Positions 8,839-16,224 of a stretch of DNA of 64,000 bases are shown in pieces. The DNA lies in contig JBFWMG010000021.1 in NCBI GenBank assembly GCA_050251715.1, positions 1-64,000 on the forward strand, read 5' to 3'. The position numbers were made by a program, and so were the translations under genes. This DNA is from JBFWMG01 sp050251715. GTDB lineage: Bacteria; Desulfobacterota; Desulfovibrionia; Desulfovibrionales; Desulfovibrionaceae. Each line of letters opens with the position of its first letter. The stretch's first letter is position 1. Under the pieces are notes generated by a model, which was not told where the DNA came from, did not search any database, and saw only the letters and a list, made by a program, of their open reading frames with translations.

Positions 8839-9166
8839 GGTCGCTCTCGCTTGTGTCTTCAGTCGACGGTTTGATGGCAAGTATACCCCAAAAATTCTCT
8901 TGCCGTCCAGAGGGGGTTGTCATTGAAGCCAAGGAAGTGCAGCCCGTGGGGTCTTGGCAGGGGAGCGGGGCACGCCCACTGGAACGCGCGGGGCCGTCCT
9001 GACGAGGGCGGGCAGGGCGGCACGCGCCATGTCCATCCCGGAGGAGGCACGCGGTGAACCGTCACCCCACGCCCCGCACGAGGCAGGAACGTTTTCACGT
9101 TCGATCATGGTGCGGCGTCTCGCTTGGGAGGCGCGGACTGTTCGGCGACAGCCTGCCGGAGGGCGG
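8839..9166. other. Intergenic region
   Basis: No gene is evident. A short perfect palindrome GAACGT-TTTC-ACGTTC lies at 9087-9102. The region is otherwise GC-rich sequence between the kinase start and the 3' end of the lipoprotein gene. Confidence 0.5.
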
Positions 9167-9814
9167 CTATTCGCCGGTGATCGTCTCCAGGAGTGGGGAC
9201 TTGTAGAGGGCCGCAGGGGTGACCACGGGCATGTCCAGGGGCGGGGCGTCGCCATAGGCGGTTTTCAGGGCGCGGGCAAGGGTGGGATCGTCCAGGCGCA
9301 GATCGCCCAACCGCTGGGGTGTGGTCAGCGCCACGCCCAGGTAGCGCTCGTACAATTTCCAGATCAACTCCGAGGCGTACATGGCGTCGTCCGACCAATT
9401 GAAGGCGAGGTCGTAGTTCGTGTCCAGCAGGTCGTTGGCCGCATCGCGCATGCGCGACACCGTGACCGGGGTCAGCGTCTTGTCGCGGTCCTTCAACCGT
9501 TTGACCACATAGCGTTCCTCGGCTCCCTGCGCCATCCAGTCACGGAACGGAATGAGCCGCATCGGCTGCACGGCCTCCAGCACCAGGGGCTCTCCGGTCA
9601 CCACGAAGATCATGCCCACGTGGGAAATGGGCGAGCCCGTGGCCGCCTCCATCAGGCGGCCTTGCGCCGACTGGTTCTTTTGGAACACGATGTCGCCGTT
9701 TTTCAACGTGAGGTCCACGTGGCCGCCGGGGCATGCGGCGAGCAACAGCAAGGCCAGCACAACGAGAAGGCGGGCAAGGCGTGGCAACGTCCGGGAATGG
9801 GAATATGAGGTCAT
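9167..9814 (-). CDS. YiiX/YaeF-like lipoprotein lacking the expected catalytic Cys
   Basis: This 215-residue protein has a signal peptide and lipobox (LLAAC, Cys28). The mature part matches the permuted papain-like YiiX/YaeF family: NGDIVFQ near residue 39, SHVGMI with His65, LEAV with Glu80, and MYASELIW at about 145-152. In active relatives the last motif reads YCSEL; here the cysteine position is Ala147 (codon GCC). The protein may therefore be a non-catalytic binder. I chose the start by its AGGAT site and the signal peptide; the open frame continues upstream. It lies 113 bp downstream of the rrf2 gene. Confidence 0.75.
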   Translation of the reverse strand: MTSYSHSRTLPRLARLLVVLALLLLAACPGGHVDLTLKNGDIVFQKNQSAQGRLMEAATGSPISHVGMIFVVTGEPLVLEAVQPMRLIPFRDWMAQGAEERYVVKRLKDRDKTLTPVTVSRMRDAANDLLDTNYDLAFNWSDDAMYASELIWKLYERYLGVALTTPQRLGDLRLDDPTLARALKTAYGDAPPLDMPVVTPAALYKSPLLETITGE

Positions 9815-9927
9815 GAGGCATCCTGTAGAGCGGGATGGGCGGCACTGTACGCGCCGGAAGGGCTCGCCGCAAGGGGCGTTCCCCTTCCGGGCGTGGGTGG
9901 TCTTTCCTTCTGGTTGGGCGCGCCGGG

Positions 9928-10365
9928 TCAGCAGCTTGTCAGGCCAAGAAGTTCGGTCTTGCGGGCTTGGGAGACCAGGGTGTCCAGATGCATGGAGTCG
10001 AGCTTTTCGAATAGGGCGCTCGATGCCTCGCTCCATACCTGGCGGGCAAGGCAATCGCTGGTGATGGCGCAGACCTTTGGGTCGTGCACGCAGCGGGCCA
10101 GCGCCTTTTCCCCTTCCATCACGCGCACGATTTCTCCCACCGTGATGTCCGCCAGGGATCGGGCCAGGTTGTGGCCGCCGTTGTGGCCGCGTTTGCTCGT
10201 CACATAGCCGTTGCGCTTGAGCTGCCAGAGGAGCTTTTCGAGATATTTTACAGTGATACCGCGCCGATCCGCGATGTCCTTTGATGTGACGGGATGGTCA
10301 TCGCCGTTCAGGGCGATGTCGAGCAAGATGCGCAGCCCATAGCGGCTGCGTGATGAGATAAGCAT
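9928..10365 (-). CDS. Rrf2-family transcriptional regulator
   Basis: This 145-residue winged-helix regulator begins MLISSRSRYGLR, as in IscR/NsrR-type proteins. Recognition-helix features (VKYLEKLLWQLKR) and the wing motif GHNGGHNLAR are present. Three cysteines (C-x6-C-x5-C, in the segment from RCVHDP to SDCLA) are positioned like the Fe-S ligands of IscR/NsrR, so it probably binds a cluster and senses iron-sulfur status, NO or redox. GAGGAGG precedes the ATG. A GTATTT-N5-AAATAC palindrome lies just upstream, suggesting autoregulation. The physiological signal cannot be told from sequence alone. Confidence 0.87.
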   Translation of the reverse strand: MLISSRSRYGLRILLDIALNGDDHPVTSKDIADRRGITVKYLEKLLWQLKRNGYVTSKRGHNGGHNLARSLADITVGEIVRVMEGEKALARCVHDPKVCAITSDCLARQVWSEASSALFEKLDSMHLDTLVSQARKTELLGLTSC

Positions 10366-10387
10366 GCTTTTCCCTCCTCACGGGGCG

Positions 10388-10404
10388 GTATTTCATAAAA
10401 ATAC
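10388..10404. promoter_or_regulatory. Palindrome upstream of the Rrf2 gene
   Basis: The inverted repeat GTATTT-CATAA-AAATAC is centred about 30 bp upstream of the rrf2 start codon. Rrf2 proteins commonly bind AT-rich palindromes in their own promoters, so this is a candidate operator. Confidence 0.45.
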
Positions 10405-10473
10405 GGCGCACGCAATACGCATTACATGCATTTGGGTATTTTCATGGCGGTATTTTGGGACAGCCTGCTGTTG

Positions 10474-10490
10474 TTATTATCGTATAATAA
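10474..10490. promoter_or_regulatory. AT-rich perfect palindrome
   Basis: TTATTAT-CGT-ATAATAA is a perfect 7-bp inverted repeat in the low-GC segment between the MFS gene and the rrf2 gene. It may be an operator or promoter element for rrf2. It has neither the GC content nor the U run of a terminator. Confidence 0.35.
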
Positions 10491-10623
10491 TTGCTGTATT
10501 TTTGCAATAGAATGCTGGGGCGCCGCAGGGGGGAGGGGGGGCGCCGCGTGCGGGAGGGGATTATGAGGGTAAATACTCCCAAAAACATCTGGAATATGCT
10601 GGGCGGCGGGAGGGATGGCCGCC

Positions 10624-11883
10624 TTATTGGTTGTTGCCGCCATGCGTGCGGCGCAGGCGCAAGGCGAGCAGCGCGGCCAGGCCGGTCAGGCAGGCCGAGG
10701 CCGCGTAACTTTGGGTAAAACTGCCGGTCAGGTCGGCCAGGTGGCCCGCGCCGACTGGGCCGGCGACCTGGCCCACGGCGAAGAACAGGGTGATGAAGGC
10801 AAAGCCGCTGGCCGCGCGGGACGGACCGACCCGGTCGGCTATGGCGGCGGCCATGATGGTCGGGATGCTCCAGGCGGAGATGCCATAGCAGGCCACGGAA
10901 CAGTAGAGGGGGAACGTGCCCATGTGCAGGGCGGCCAGGGCATAGGCGACGGTCTGCGTCCCAAAGGCCGCCATGAGCCCCGCCCGGCGGCTTACCCGGT
11001 CGGACAGCCTGCCGAACAGCGCCCCGGAAAAGAGGCTGCACACCCCCACCCACGACCAGAAACGCCCGGCGGTATCCACGGCAAAGCCGTGCTCGTCGAT
11101 CATGGTGGTGACGATGAAGGTGCCATATATAATGTAGGTGAGGCCGAACAGGGCATAGAGCACGCCCAGAAAGACGAGATCGCGCCGCTGTGCGCCGCCG
11201 ATGCGTCCCGCGCGGGGCACTGCCTGGGCCGCGTTGGTCGGCGCCCCCGTCCCGGCGCGGCCCGCGTCGAACGGCGTGTCGCGCAAAAAAATCCAGGCCG
11301 CCGCGCACACCGTCCCGGCCAGCGCGCCCAGCACCAACCAGCCCGCGCGCCAGCCCAGGGCCGCCGCCGCCACCACGTGGGGCACCAGAAATCCCGAAAC
11401 CACGATGCCCAGGCCATTGCCCGCCAGCACCAGTCCGGTGGCCGTGCCGCGCATGGACGGGGCGAACCACGCCGTCACCAGCGCCATCATGGCGATGTTG
11501 GCCGCGCCCGAACCCACCCCCGTGAGGGTGTAGCACGCCAATGCGGCAGGGTAGTTGCCCGCAATCCCCAAAAGGCACATAGTCAGTGCAATGACCGCCA
11601 GCCCCATGGCCACGGTGCGGCGGTTGCCGATGCGCCGCGCCAGGGCCGGAGCCAGGGCGACCATGGCCAGATAGCCGATGAAATACCCGGTGCCCACCGC
11701 CCCGCGCTGGGTGTAGTCCAGGCCCAGCCCCTGGGCCATGGGCGGCAACAGGATGCCGAAGGAGAACCGGGCCAGCCCCAGGCAGGCGAACATGACGCCC
11801 ACGCCCGTGGCCACCACGACCCAGCCGTAGTGGAACGGCAGGCGGCGGGCGCCGTGCGATGGGGCGGCGTGGGGCGTGGTCAT
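10624..11883 (-). CDS. MFS transporter
   Basis: This 419-residue inner-membrane protein has about 12 predicted helices in two halves. The first helices (FHYGWVVVATGVGV, then FSFGILLPPMAQGLG) and the motif after helix 2 (ALARRIGNRRT) are typical of the major facilitator superfamily, close in style to the YbfB/YjiJ or oxalate/formate-type groups. The start at 11883 has AGGAG upstream. It is divergent from the YheO-like regulator operon and shares with it a promoter region holding a paired palindrome, so it is probably co-regulated and carries a related substrate or product. Confidence 0.85.
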   Translation of the reverse strand: MTTPHAAPSHGARRLPFHYGWVVVATGVGVMFACLGLARFSFGILLPPMAQGLGLDYTQRGAVGTGYFIGYLAMVALAPALARRIGNRRTVAMGLAVIALTMCLLGIAGNYPAALACYTLTGVGSGAANIAMMALVTAWFAPSMRGTATGLVLAGNGLGIVVSGFLVPHVVAAAALGWRAGWLVLGALAGTVCAAAWIFLRDTPFDAGRAGTGAPTNAAQAVPRAGRIGGAQRRDLVFLGVLYALFGLTYIIYGTFIVTTMIDEHGFAVDTAGRFWSWVGVCSLFSGALFGRLSDRVSRRAGLMAAFGTQTVAYALAALHMGTFPLYCSVACYGISAWSIPTIMAAAIADRVGPSRAASGFAFITLFFAVGQVAGPVGAGHLADLTGSFTQSYAASACLTGLAALLALRLRRTHGGNNQ

Positions 11884-11998
11884 GGGGCTCCTGGAGGGTC
11901 GCCCGGTACGGGCCGACTGGATTTTTTCCATCTTGCACGCGGGACAGGGGGGCGTCAATCGACGTTTGAGCAGCAGGGACGCGGGGTTGAATTATTCT

Positions 11999-12032
11999 CA
12001 ACAAATGTTGTTTATTTAAACAACAGTTGTTG
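11999..12032. promoter_or_regulatory. Paired CAACA-N2-TGTTG operator candidate
   Basis: Two palindromic boxes, CAACAAATGTTG (11999-12010) and CAACAGTTGTTG (12021-12032), have centres 22 bp apart (two helical turns). Between them lies TTGTTTA-TT-TAAACAA (12008-12023), itself a perfect inverted repeat. The array sits in the divergent promoter of the MFS gene and the regulator operon, and is the best candidate binding site for the YheO-like regulator. Confidence 0.65.
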
Positions 12033-12098
12033 ACGCAATCCCTCCGGTATGGCATGATGGAGTCGCAACGTGAGGATATGGGCTGCGAGAGGAACACC

Positions 12099-12758
12099 AT
12101 GAAAAGTACGAAAGAGAAAGACCAGGCGCTCATCGAGACGATGAAGCGGATCGCCGACGGGGTGGCCTCGGTGCTGGGCCGCCACTGCGAGGTGGTCATC
12201 CACGATTTTGCCAATCTTGACAGGTCATTGGTGCATATTGCTGGCAACGTGACGAACCGCGTCATTGGCGCGCCCATCACCGACCTGGCCTACAAGCGCT
12301 ACAAGGACGCCCGCGACGCGGCCGAGGATCTGCACGGATACCGGACCGTCAGCGGCAATGGCCGGGTGCTTCGGTCGTCCACCAGTTTTCTGCGCAACGA
12401 CGCGGGCAAGGTCATCGGCTGTTTTTGCGTCAATTTCGATATGACGGATTTTCTCAACGCCAAGGCGCTGCTCGACGACTTTACCCAGTTTGAGGACGAG
12501 TCAGAGGGGGGCGAGCGGTTCGCCAACGCGTTCAATGAGACCGTGGAAGCGCTGATCGACGAGGCCGTGACGGCCATCGGCAGGCAGCCCGCGACCATGG
12601 AAAGGGAGTCTCGCCTGGATCTGGTGGAGCGGCTCGACAGCCGCGACGTGTTCCTGTTCAAGGGGGCGGTGAACCAGGTGGCGAGATTGTTCGGTGTTTC
12701 CCGCTATACCGTGTATAACTATCTTAAGGAAGTCCGCGCCAGGAACGGCGTGCGATAA
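12099..12758 (+). CDS. YheO-like (PAS_6/HTH) transcriptional regulator
   Basis: This 219-residue protein has an N-terminal YheO-type PAS domain (about 15-120, with the signature CEVVIHDF and GCFCVNFD) and a C-terminal helix-turn-helix (VARLFGVSRYTVYNYLKEV). Family members such as DauR control amino-acid catabolic genes. The ATG at 12099 follows AGAGGA. It is the first gene of an eight-gene operon and is divergent from an MFS gene, so it probably controls both. The ligand is unknown; by context it is likely the substrate imported by tctCBA or an intermediate. Confidence 0.82.
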   Translation: MKSTKEKDQALIETMKRIADGVASVLGRHCEVVIHDFANLDRSLVHIAGNVTNRVIGAPITDLAYKRYKDARDAAEDLHGYRTVSGNGRVLRSSTSFLRNDAGKVIGCFCVNFDMTDFLNAKALLDDFTQFEDESEGGERFANAFNETVEALIDEAVTAIGRQPATMERESRLDLVERLDSRDVFLFKGAVNQVARLFGVSRYTVYNYLKEVRARNGVR

Positions 12759-12768
12759 GGAGGCGTTC

Positions 12769-13161
12769 ATGTCCAGGTATGCCGTGCAGACCGAAAAGGC
12801 TCCGGGGGCGGTGGGTCCCTATTCCCAAGGCATTGTGGCGGGGGGGCTGTTGTTCGCCTCGGGGCAGCTGCCCCTCGACCCGGCCACGGGCAAGATGGTG
12901 GAGGGCGACATCCAGGTCAAGGCCCGCCGCTGTTTGGACAACTTGGCGGCCATTGCCGAGGCGGCGGGGATAACGCTGTCGCATGCGGCCAAGGTGACCG
13001 TGTTTCTTGCGGACATGGGGGATTTCGCAGCGGTCAACGCCGTGTACAAGGAGTGTTTTGAGGCGCCGTTCCCGGCCCGCAGCGCCTTTCAGGTCGCGGC
13101 GCTGCCCCTGGGCGCGCCTATCGAGATCGAGGCCATATTTGCATTGCAGTCAACAGTGTAA
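12769..13161 (+). CDS. ridA: RidA family enamine/imine deaminase
   Basis: This 130-residue trimeric cytoplasmic enzyme carries family hallmarks: GAVGPYSQG, LFASGQLPLD and FPARSAFQVAALP with the substrate-binding arginine. RidA hydrolyses 2-aminoacrylate and related enamines/imines to 2-oxo acids, protecting PLP enzymes. A strong AAGGAGG site lies 10 bp after the regulator stop. In this operon a cysteine desulfidase is encoded downstream; such enzymes release 2-aminoacrylate, which gives RidA a clear role. Confidence 0.92.
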   Translation: MSRYAVQTEKAPGAVGPYSQGIVAGGLLFASGQLPLDPATGKMVEGDIQVKARRCLDNLAAIAEAAGITLSHAAKVTVFLADMGDFAAVNAVYKECFEAPFPARSAFQVAALPLGAPIEIEAIFALQSTV

Positions 13162-13185
13162 CCGATGCATTCTGGAGGAAAGGAA

Positions 13186-14142
13186 ATGAAACGTGTCATT
13201 CTCGCCTGTCTGTTGGCCCTCGCGGCCACCGTCATGGCCGTGGGTCCGGCCATGGCCAAGGATTATCCGGCCCGTAATATCAAGACCATCGTTCCCTTTG
13301 CGCCGGGCGGCGCCGTGGACGTGACCAACCGTTTCATCGCGGACACGGCCTCCAAGTACTTCGACGGCAAGAAGATCGTGGTGGAGAACATGCCGGGCGG
13401 CGGCGCGGTCATCGGCCAGACGTATGTGGCCAACGCCAAGCCCGACGGCTACACCATCCTTGCCTACACCTCCTCGGTGGTCAACAACCCCATCACCAAG
13501 AAGACCTCCTTCACCCACAAGTCGTTCCAGCCCGTTGTCATGTACTGTTTCGACCCCGAAGTGGTCGTGGTGCCCGCCACTTCCCCCTTCAAGACGCTGA
13601 AGGATCTGCTGGACGAGGCGCGCAAGCGTGAACTGACCGTGGCCACCCCGGGCTTCTCCACCTCGCATCACGTGGCGGCCCTGGTTCTGGAAAAGAAGGC
13701 CGGCATCAAGCTGAGCTACATCCACAACGAGAGCGCGGCCATGCAGATCCAGCAGCTCATGGGCGGCCATGTGGAAGTCGGCTTCATGTCCTCGGGCGAG
13801 GCCTCCGGCTACTTCAAGGACGGCTCCCTGCGCATCCTGGGCATCATGCAGAAAGACCGCAATCCGGCCTTCGAGGGAGTGCCCACCTTCAACGAGTCCG
13901 GCGTGAACATCGAATGGGGCACCTTCCGTGGCCTGGCCGTTCCCGCAGCCACGCCCAAGGCCGTGGTGGATTACCTGGCCGAGGCGTTCAAGAAGGTCAT
14001 CAACGACCCCGGTTTCCAGGAAGCCATGGGCAAGGCCGGCTATCCGGTTGTCTACCGTGGCCCCCAGGAATTCGAGGCCTATGTGGAGGAAGTGGCTGTC
14101 GTCATGCAGGAGATCCTGCCTACCCTGAAGAAGTCTAACTAG
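13186..14142 (+). CDS. tctC: TctC-type (Bug) periplasmic tricarboxylate-binding protein
   Basis: This is a 318-residue protein. The signal peptide is cleaved after AMA (residue 24), and the mature part begins KDYPARNIK. Conserved Bug-family features include IVPFAPGGAVDVTNR, VENMPGGGAVIGQ and YVANAKPDGYT. It binds a polycarboxylate in the periplasm and hands it to TctA/TctB. GGAGGAAAGG precedes the start. It is followed by a strong hairpin and then by tctB and tctA, the usual set for a tripartite tricarboxylate transporter. Confidence 0.93.
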   Translation: MKRVILACLLALAATVMAVGPAMAKDYPARNIKTIVPFAPGGAVDVTNRFIADTASKYFDGKKIVVENMPGGGAVIGQTYVANAKPDGYTILAYTSSVVNNPITKKTSFTHKSFQPVVMYCFDPEVVVVPATSPFKTLKDLLDEARKRELTVATPGFSTSHHVAALVLEKKAGIKLSYIHNESAAMQIQQLMGGHVEVGFMSSGEASGYFKDGSLRILGIMQKDRNPAFEGVPTFNESGVNIEWGTFRGLAVPAATPKAVVDYLAEAFKKVINDPGFQEAMGKAGYPVVYRGPQEFEAYVEEVAVVMQEILPTLKKSN

Positions 14143-14156
14143 GCGCATCGCCGTCC

Positions 14157-14183
14157 GGCCCGCGAGACACGGTCTCGCGGGCC
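14157..14183 (+). other. Intercistronic hairpin between tctC and tctB
   Basis: A perfect 12-bp stem (GGCCCGCGAGAC at 14157-14168 and its complement at 14172-14183) has a 3-nt loop and no U run. Such hairpins after binding-protein genes typically protect upstream mRNA and reduce downstream expression, giving an excess of the periplasmic protein over the membrane subunits. Confidence 0.7.
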
Positions 14184-14216
14184 ATACCGCACCTGTAGAC
14201 AGCACGCGAGGCAGTC

Positions 14217-14660
14217 ATGTTGATACGTAACGAGAATTTTTGGCTCTCCCTGGTCTTTATGGCGATTTCCGTGACCACCTTTATCACGGCGTCGGGCTAC
14301 GACGACATGCCTGCGCGCTTTCCCAAGCTGCTGGCCCTGGTCTTCGCGCTCCTTTCCGTGATCCTGTTGGTCCAGACGTGGCTCAAGGCCAGGCGGGAGC
14401 CGACCCGGGTGCAGACCGCCGCCATGGCGCTGGGCACGCCCATCCTGGTCGCCCTGGGCATGGCCGGTTACGCCACGGCCCTTGAGTTCGCGGGTTTTAT
14501 CGCGCCCTCCGCCCTGCTCATGGTGTATGTGGGCTGGGTGCTGGGCTACCGCAGGGCAGGGCTGCTGCTGCTGGTTTCGCTCCTGTTCGTCCTGTTCGTG
14601 TGGGGCGTGTTCGGGGTGCTTCTGGGCGTGCCGTTGCCCCGGCTTTTCTTTCTCGAATAG
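14217..14660 (+). CDS. tctB: TctB-type small membrane subunit
   Basis: This 147-residue integral membrane protein has four hydrophobic helices, with the layout of TctB subunits (PF07331): helix 1 near residue 10, a loop with a basic stretch (KARREP), and three further helices. It partners with TctA in tripartite tricarboxylate transporters driven by an ion gradient. It lies between tctC and tctA in the operon. Sequence conservation in this family is low, so the call leans on topology and position. Confidence 0.85.
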   Translation: MLIRNENFWLSLVFMAISVTTFITASGYDDMPARFPKLLALVFALLSVILLVQTWLKARREPTRVQTAAMALGTPILVALGMAGYATALEFAGFIAPSALLMVYVGWVLGYRRAGLLLLVSLLFVLFVWGVFGVLLGVPLPRLFFLE

Positions 14661-14698
14661 CGTTGGCCGCATAACCTTTTTGTCACCAAGAGGCCGTC

Positions 14699-16213
14699 AT
14701 GGAACATCTGTTTGCCGCATTCGCCCACCTGGCCGACCCCATGGTCTTTCTGTTCCTTCTGGGAGGCGTGATCGTGGGACTGGTTGTCGGGGCCATGCCT
14801 GGGCTCAACGACAGCATCACGCTCGCCGTGCTCATTCCGGTCACCTTTTCCCTGGACCCGGACTACGCGTTTCCGCTGCTGGTGGGCATTTACTGCTCGG
14901 CCTGCTACGGCGGATCCATCCCAGCCATTTTGTTGCGTATTCCTGGCACGGCCTCGTCCGTGGTCACGGCCCTGGACGGGCACATGATGGCCAAAAACGG
15001 CCAAGCGGGGCTGGCGCTCGGCATTTCCACCACCAGTTCGGTGTTCGGCGGCATCACCAGTTCCCTGGTGCTCATCTTCTTCGCGCCCGTGCTGGCCAGC
15101 TATGCCCTCAAGTTCGGCCCGCCGGAATATTTCGCCCTCGCCCTGCTCGGTCTGTCCACCGTGGCGGGCATGTCGGGCGGGAACATGGTCAAGAGCCTCA
15201 TGGTCTGCGTCATCGGCCTGCTGGTCGCCACCATCGGCATCAGCCCGCTCACGGGATATCCCAGGTTCACCTTTGACAGCCCCAACTTTTTTGACGGTGT
15301 GCCGTTCATCCCCATGCTCATCGGCCTGTTTGGCGTGACCAGCGTGCTGGAGCTGGCGGAAACCATCTGCCAGGAGCGCAAGCGCAACAACGGCGTGACC
15401 GAGCCGCACACCATGCCGTCCATCGGACGCCTGCTGCCCGACTGGGCCATGGTCAAGCGCCTTTTGCCCACCTGGTTGACCAGTTCGGCCATTGGCAACG
15501 TCATTGGCATCATTCCGGGCGCGGGCATGCTCATGGCCATCTACATGGCCTATGACCAGGCCGCGCGCAGTAACAAGGACAAGGAATTCGGCACGGGCGT
15601 GCCCGAGGGTGTGGCCGCGCCCGAAGCGGCCAACAACGCCGTGGTGGCCAGCTCCATGGTGCCGCTGCTCTCCCTGGGCGTGCCCGGCAACTCCACGTCG
15701 GCCCTGTTCCTCGGCGCGTTGCTCATCCAGGGTTTGCGCCCCGGCCCCTCCCTGTTCACCGAGACGCCGGACATCGCCTACCTCATCGTGGCCAGCTTCC
15801 TGGTGGCCAACGTGCTCATGGGTCCGTTCGGCCTGCTGCTGGGCCGCACCCTGTCCCGCCTCATCTTCAAGCTGCCCCGCGAGATCCTGGGCGCGGCCAT
15901 CAGCGTGCTGTGCCTGACCGGCGCGTTTGCCGTGGGCAACAGCGTGTTCAACGTGTGGGTGGCCATTTTCTTCGGCGCCATGGGGTGGGCCTTCAACAAG
16001 CTGCGCCTGCCGCACTCGCCGCTCATTCTGGCCGTGGTGCTCGGCGCCATGATGGAGCGCGGCCTGTACCAGAGCCTCGTGCTGTCCAAGGGGTCGCTGT
16101 TCATCTTCGTCACCCGTCCCATCAGTCTGGCGCTGCTGCTGGGCACGGCGTTCTTCATCCTGGCGCCGCTGGTCAAGGCCATGCGCGCCCGGCGCAAGGC
16201 CGCAACGGCCTAA
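14699..16213 (+). CDS. tctA: TctA-type large membrane subunit
   Basis: This 504-residue inner-membrane protein has 11-12 helices. The family signatures GAMPGLNDSITLAVLIP (near residue 29) and IIPGAGMLMAIYMAYDQA (in the second half) are the two inverted-repeat re-entrant motifs of TctA proteins, and SLGVPGNSTSALFLGAL is also diagnostic. It forms the permease with TctB. With TctC it should import a tri- or dicarboxylate, which may be the operon's substrate. Confidence 0.93.
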   Translation: MEHLFAAFAHLADPMVFLFLLGGVIVGLVVGAMPGLNDSITLAVLIPVTFSLDPDYAFPLLVGIYCSACYGGSIPAILLRIPGTASSVVTALDGHMMAKNGQAGLALGISTTSSVFGGITSSLVLIFFAPVLASYALKFGPPEYFALALLGLSTVAGMSGGNMVKSLMVCVIGLLVATIGISPLTGYPRFTFDSPNFFDGVPFIPMLIGLFGVTSVLELAETICQERKRNNGVTEPHTMPSIGRLLPDWAMVKRLLPTWLTSSAIGNVIGIIPGAGMLMAIYMAYDQAARSNKDKEFGTGVPEGVAAPEAANNAVVASSMVPLLSLGVPGNSTSALFLGALLIQGLRPGPSLFTETPDIAYLIVASFLVANVLMGPFGLLLGRTLSRLIFKLPREILGAAISVLCLTGAFAVGNSVFNVWVAIFFGAMGWAFNKLRLPHSPLILAVVLGAMMERGLYQSLVLSKGSLFIFVTRPISLALLLGTAFFILAPLVKAMRARRKAATA

Positions 16214-16224
16214 AGGCGGCAATC

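Noticed and set aside
13150..14205. Long antisense frames opposite tctC and many other genes
   Set aside because: High-GC coding regions commonly leave the opposite strand open; these frames show no conserved motifs, and the sense gene is clear in each case.
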